Below, one piece after another: positions 61,450-64,000 of a DNA stretch of 64,000 nt. Below the pieces are notes generated by a model. The model made no database searches, was not told where the DNA came from, and worked only from the letters and a program-made list of their open reading frames with translations. Source of the stretch: Pseudomonas sp. (lineage in GTDB: Bacteria; Pseudomonadota; Gammaproteobacteria; Pseudomonadales; Pseudomonadaceae). The stretch is taken from the NCBI RefSeq assembly GCF_030690725.1, contig NZ_JAUYGD010000057.1, positions 19,501 to 83,500 on the forward strand, in the 5' to 3' direction. Position 1 is the first letter of the stretch. Each line of letters starts with the position of its first letter. The translations under genes were made by a program, and so were the position numbers.

Positions 61450-61515
61450 GCATGAACTAGGCGTCCCCGCCGTTCCTACGGCACAGCACGAGCCGTAGGA
61501 GCGGGCCATGCCCGC
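61450..61515. repeat. REP-like paired element
   Basis: CCGTTCCTACGGC (61470-61482) and GCCGTAGGAGCGG (61492-61504) are inverted with one mismatch; the right arm continues into GCGGGC-CAT-GCCCGC. GTAGGAGCGGGC..GCCCGCGA is the familiar form of Pseudomonas REP units; the left arm is a diverged inverted copy. Confidence 0.75.
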
Positions 61516-61786
61516 GATTTGTTGTGGATTTCAATCAGGCCTGGGGCAGTGAGGTCTCGCACCTGGCAGTTAAATCGACCGCCTTGTAAATCTTTCGTTA
61601 CGCGGTGCGGGTGCTTGCAGTCAGCAAACACGCTGTTTTCCTGAGTGTATTAAAAACTTGCCGAAAGCCTTGGCCAAGCCTGGGGTAGGGCGCTCTGGGT
61701 CCGCTTGTTAGCGGGCCTGCGCTCGGTTGTTATGAGGTCAATCCCGCTGACGCAGCGGTTGATCAAAACAACAACGAGGAGGCGCA
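61516..61786. other. hppD upstream region
   Basis: No coding potential. Apart from the TyrR-like box it shows a -10-like TATTAA near 61648 without a matching -35, and the hppD ribosome site GAGGAGG at the end. Confidence 0.4.
61585..61602. promoter_or_regulatory. Possible PhhR/TyrR box upstream of hppD
   Basis: TGTAAA-TCTTTC-GTTACG compared with the TyrR/PhhR consensus TGTAAA-N6-TTTACA: the left half is perfect, the right half matches 4 of 6. It is 185-202 bases before hppD, whose pathway is under PhhR control in pseudomonads. Confidence 0.45.
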
Positions 61787-62869
61787 ATGAACGCCGTGAA
61801 CAAGATCGAACAGCACAACCCTATCGGTACCGACGGCTTCGAGTTCGTTGAATACACCGCGCCGACCCCGGAAGGCATCCAGCAGCTGCGTGAGCTGTTC
61901 ACCGCCATGGGCTTTACCGAAACCGCCAAGCACCGCTCGAAAGAGGTCTGGCTGTTCCAGCAGAACGACATCAACTTCGTGCTTAATGGCAGCCCTACCG
62001 GGCATGTGCGCGAGTTCGGTCTGAAACACGGCCCGAGTGCCTGCGCCATGGCCTTCCGCGTGCAGAACGCCGCCCAGGCCGCCGCCTATGTGGAATCCCA
62101 GGGCGCCAAACTGGTGGGCAGCCACGCCAACTTCGGCGAGCTGAACATCCCCTGCGTGGAAGGTATCGGCGGCTCCTTGCTGTATCTGGTGGACCGCTTC
62201 GGCGACAAGAGCATCTACGACGTCGACTTCGAGTACATCGAAGGCCGCACGCCGAACGACAATGCGGTCGGCCTGAAAGAGCTGGATCATCTGACCCACA
62301 ACGTCAAACGCGGGCAGATGGACGTGTGGTCGGGCTTCTACGAGCGCATCGCCAACTTCCGCGAGATCCGCTATTTCGATATCGAAGGCAAGCTCACCGG
62401 CCTGCTGTCCCGCGCCATGACCGCGCCCTGCGGCAAGATCCGCATCCCGATCAACGAGTCGGCCGACGACAAGTCGCAGATCGAGGAATTTATCCGCGAA
62501 TACCAGGGCGAAGGCATCCAGCATATCGCCCTGAGCACCGAGGACATCTACGCCACCGTGCGCCAGCTGCGCGCCAATGGCGTGGATTTTATGGTCACCC
62601 CCGGCACCTACTACGACAAGGTCGATACCCGTGTGGCCGGGCATGGCGAGCCGAGCGATGTGCTCCGTGAGCTGAATATCCTGATCGACGGCGCACCGGG
62701 TGATGACGGCATCCTCCTGCAGATTTTCACCAATACTGTGATTGGCCCGATCTTCTTCGAGATCATCCAGCGCAAGGGCAACGAAGGCTTCGGCGAGGGC
62801 AACTTCAAGGCCCTGTTCGAGTCCATCGAACTCGACCAGATCCGCCGCGGGGTGGTGAAGGCAGTCTAG
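61787..62869 (+). CDS. hppD: 4-hydroxyphenylpyruvate dioxygenase
   Basis: A 360-residue non-haem Fe(II) enzyme that turns 4-hydroxyphenylpyruvate into homogentisate in tyrosine breakdown. The iron ligands are His168 (ELDHLTHN), His246 (QHIALST) and Glu325 (FFEIIQRKG). Full length with both vicinal-oxygen-chelate domains. GAGGAGG precedes the ATG. Its stop shares CTAG with the converging coiled-coil gene, which also marks a change in base use. Confidence 0.97.
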   Translation: MNAVNKIEQHNPIGTDGFEFVEYTAPTPEGIQQLRELFTAMGFTETAKHRSKEVWLFQQNDINFVLNGSPTGHVREFGLKHGPSACAMAFRVQNAAQAAAYVESQGAKLVGSHANFGELNIPCVEGIGGSLLYLVDRFGDKSIYDVDFEYIEGRTPNDNAVGLKELDHLTHNVKRGQMDVWSGFYERIANFREIRYFDIEGKLTGLLSRAMTAPCGKIRIPINESADDKSQIEEFIREYQGEGIQHIALSTEDIYATVRQLRANGVDFMVTPGTYYDKVDTRVAGHGEPSDVLRELNILIDGAPGDDGILLQIFTNTVIGPIFFEIIQRKGNEGFGEGNFKALFESIELDQIRRGVVKAV

Positions 62870-63069
62870 GCTTCGGCGAGTCCCAGGCGAACCTCAATGC
62901 GGTCGAGCCGCTGTTCGAAACGGTCCATGCGGCGGTTCAGTACGACGAGGTTCTCTTCGACATTGGTCAGCCGGACCTTGATCTCGGCGACCTCCTCGAC
63001 AAGCCGATCGACCTGCGTCGAAATGTGACGCAGGTACTGCAGCACGATGTTGTCGGGCCCGTCAGTCAT
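62866..63069 (-). CDS. Small coiled-coil protein of alphaproteobacterial type
   Basis: A 67-residue protein, almost wholly a heptad-like coiled coil: ISTQVDRLVEEVAEIKVRLTN followed by NLVVLNRRMDRFEQRLDRIE. Small proteins of this pattern are common in alphaproteobacteria such as Caulobacter relatives (my recollection). It has no clear ribosome site, converges on hppD with overlapping stops and diverges from the asparaginase with 23 bases between starts. Function unknown. Confidence 0.6.
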   Translation of the reverse strand: MTDGPDNIVLQYLRHISTQVDRLVEEVAEIKVRLTNVEENLVVLNRRMDRFEQRLDRIEVRLGLAEA

Positions 63070-63092
63070 GGCGTGAACATAGGACGAACAGG

Positions 63093-64000
63093 TTGATCAA
63101 GCAATACAGAAAACTCGCTCTGATTGTATTCAGTCTCGTCACCCTCGGCGCCACCCCCGCGCTCGCCAAGCCCGGGTGGGCGATAGCGATCCACGGCGGG
63201 GCCGGGGTCATCGAGCGCAAGGACCTGACGCCGGAGACCGAAGCCGCCTATCGCGCCGCGATGGCCCGGGCGGTCGCGACCGGAACGGCGGTGCTCGAAC
63301 GCGGCGGCTCGGCGATGGACGCGGTCGAGGCCGTGATCCGCGAGTTCGAGGACGATCCCCTGTTCAACGCCGGCCGGGGCGCCGTCTTCACCGCCGAGGG
63401 CCGCAACGAGCTGGACGCCGCGGTGATGGACGGCGCGACGCTGAAGGCCGGTTCCGTCGCCGGCGTCACCCGCACCCGCCACCCGATCAGCCTTGCCAGG
63501 GCGGTGATGGAGAAGTCCCGGCACGTGATGATGGTCGGGGCCGGCGCCGACGCCTTCGCCGCCTCGGTGGGCCTCGAGCTGGTCGATCCGGCCTTCTTCT
63601 TCACCGAGCGCCGCTGGCAAGGGCTGGTCAGGGAACTGACCAAGCAGGGCCTGCCGATCCCGCCCCGCCCCGCGGGAGCGCCCACGCCCCAAGCCTTCGC
63701 CCCCATCCCCGACGACCGCAAGTTTGGCACCGTCGGGGTGGTCGCCCTGGACAGCAAGGGCGACATCGCCGCCGGCACCTCCACCGGCGGCACGACGGCC
63801 AAGCGCTGGGGCCGGGTCGGCGATTCGCCGATCATCGGGGCGGGCACCTACGCCTCCAACCAGTCCTGCGCGGTCTCTGCCACCGGCACCGGCGAGTATT
63901 TCATCCGCCTGACCGTCGCCCGGGAGATCTGCGCCCTGGTGCAGTACAGCGGCATGAGCCTGCAGAAGGCCGCCGACACGGTGATCCAGGAACGGTTGAC
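63093..64000 (+). CDS. Exported isoaspartyl peptidase/L-asparaginase (partial)
   Basis: An Ntn-hydrolase open to the window edge (302 complete codons). It begins at TTG with a signal peptide (KLALIVFSLVTLGATPALA, about 7-25), then WAIAIHGGAGVI, NAGRGAVFTAEG and the autoprocessing site KFGTVGVVALD with nucleophile Thr213, followed by AGTSTGGTTAKRWGRVGDSP. This is the IaaA type, which cleaves isoaspartyl peptides and asparagine; an exported form is unusual in Pseudomonas. AGGA is 8 bases before TTG. Codon use is more GC-rich than its neighbours (45 of 60 bases G or C at 63361-63420). Confidence 0.88.
   Translation, partial: MIKQYRKLALIVFSLVTLGATPALAKPGWAIAIHGGAGVIERKDLTPETEAAYRAAMARAVATGTAVLERGGSAMDAVEAVIREFEDDPLFNAGRGAVFTAEGRNELDAAVMDGATLKAGSVAGVTRTRHPISLARAVMEKSRHVMMVGAGADAFAASVGLELVDPAFFFTERRWQGLVRELTKQGLPIPPRPAGAPTPQAFAPIPDDRKFGTVGVVALDSKGDIAAGTSTGGTTAKRWGRVGDSPIIGAGTYASNQSCAVSATGTGEYFIRLTVAREICALVQYSGMSLQKAADTVIQERL

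Noticed and set aside
63066..63692. 208-codon minus-strand frame opposite the asparaginase
   Set aside because: The plus strand encodes a signal peptide, the Thr nucleophile site and other IaaA motifs, so the minus frame is a shadow.

Overview
The window reads as chromosome of a Pseudomonas-type gammaproteobacterium. The genes are dense and GC-rich, and their order from the fabBA pair through a hybrid kinase, gpsA, an acyl-CoA ligase, paired hydrolases and kdpFABCDE closely follows what I recall of the Pseudomonas aeruginosa PA1608-PA1646 region. The moxR-DUF58-tgpA cluster, the lipA-foldase pair and the polyphosphate:AMP phosphotransferase-thiolase pair are also Pseudomonas-like. I see no tRNA, rRNA, CRISPR array, phage or transposase gene.

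Layout. 1-2.2 kb: a minus-strand, translationally coupled operon (solute-binding-like protein, OsmC, pirin). 2.2-5.7 kb: an exported amidohydrolase, a small secreted protein and a chemoreceptor with a likely sigma-28 promoter. 5.7-9.6 kb (minus): fabA-fabB and a hybrid kinase. 9.8-20.3 kb (plus): gpsA, sixA, acyl-CoA ligase, thioesterase, two hydrolases, a glutathione transferase, a permease and a YdgA-like protein. 20.5-28.4 kb: the complete kdpFABC-kdpDE potassium system. 28.4-35.4 kb: a patatin, a small lipoprotein, a flavin reductase-like protein, a second chemoreceptor and a cation P-type ATPase. 35.6-40.3 kb: moxR-DUF58-tgpA and a CHAD protein. 40.4-45.8 kb: a thioesterase, a third chemoreceptor, TatD, MltF and DoxX. 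45.8-47.9 kb: lipase and its foldase. 48.4-51.8 kb: a small gene behind a structured leader, then polyphosphate:AMP phosphotransferase and a thiolase. 51.9-61.3 kb: EamA, quinone reductase-like protein, fumarase, DUF2804, DUF2059, BolA, TrhO, a DsbA-like protein and an ABC exporter. 61.8-62.9 kb: hppD.

The last ~1.1 kb differs from the rest. Immediately at the hppD stop codon the sequence becomes richer in GCC/CCG/CTC codons and encodes a small coiled-coil protein and an exported isoaspartyl peptidase/asparaginase cut by the window edge. It looks like horizontally acquired, possibly alphaproteobacterial, DNA, or an assembly junction.

No wholly new multi-gene system is evident. The most interesting signals are regulatory or structural: a leader with a tiny ORF and nested hairpins before an uncharacterised gene (48.2-48.4 kb); a sigma-54-like lipA promoter and an 11-bp hairpin between lipA and its foldase; a perfect 20-bp palindrome before the acyl-CoA ligase; KdpE-, FabR/DesT- and PhhR-like sites; and palindromic repeat elements, one splitting kdpB from kdpC and one sitting directly before the polyphosphate kinase gene.
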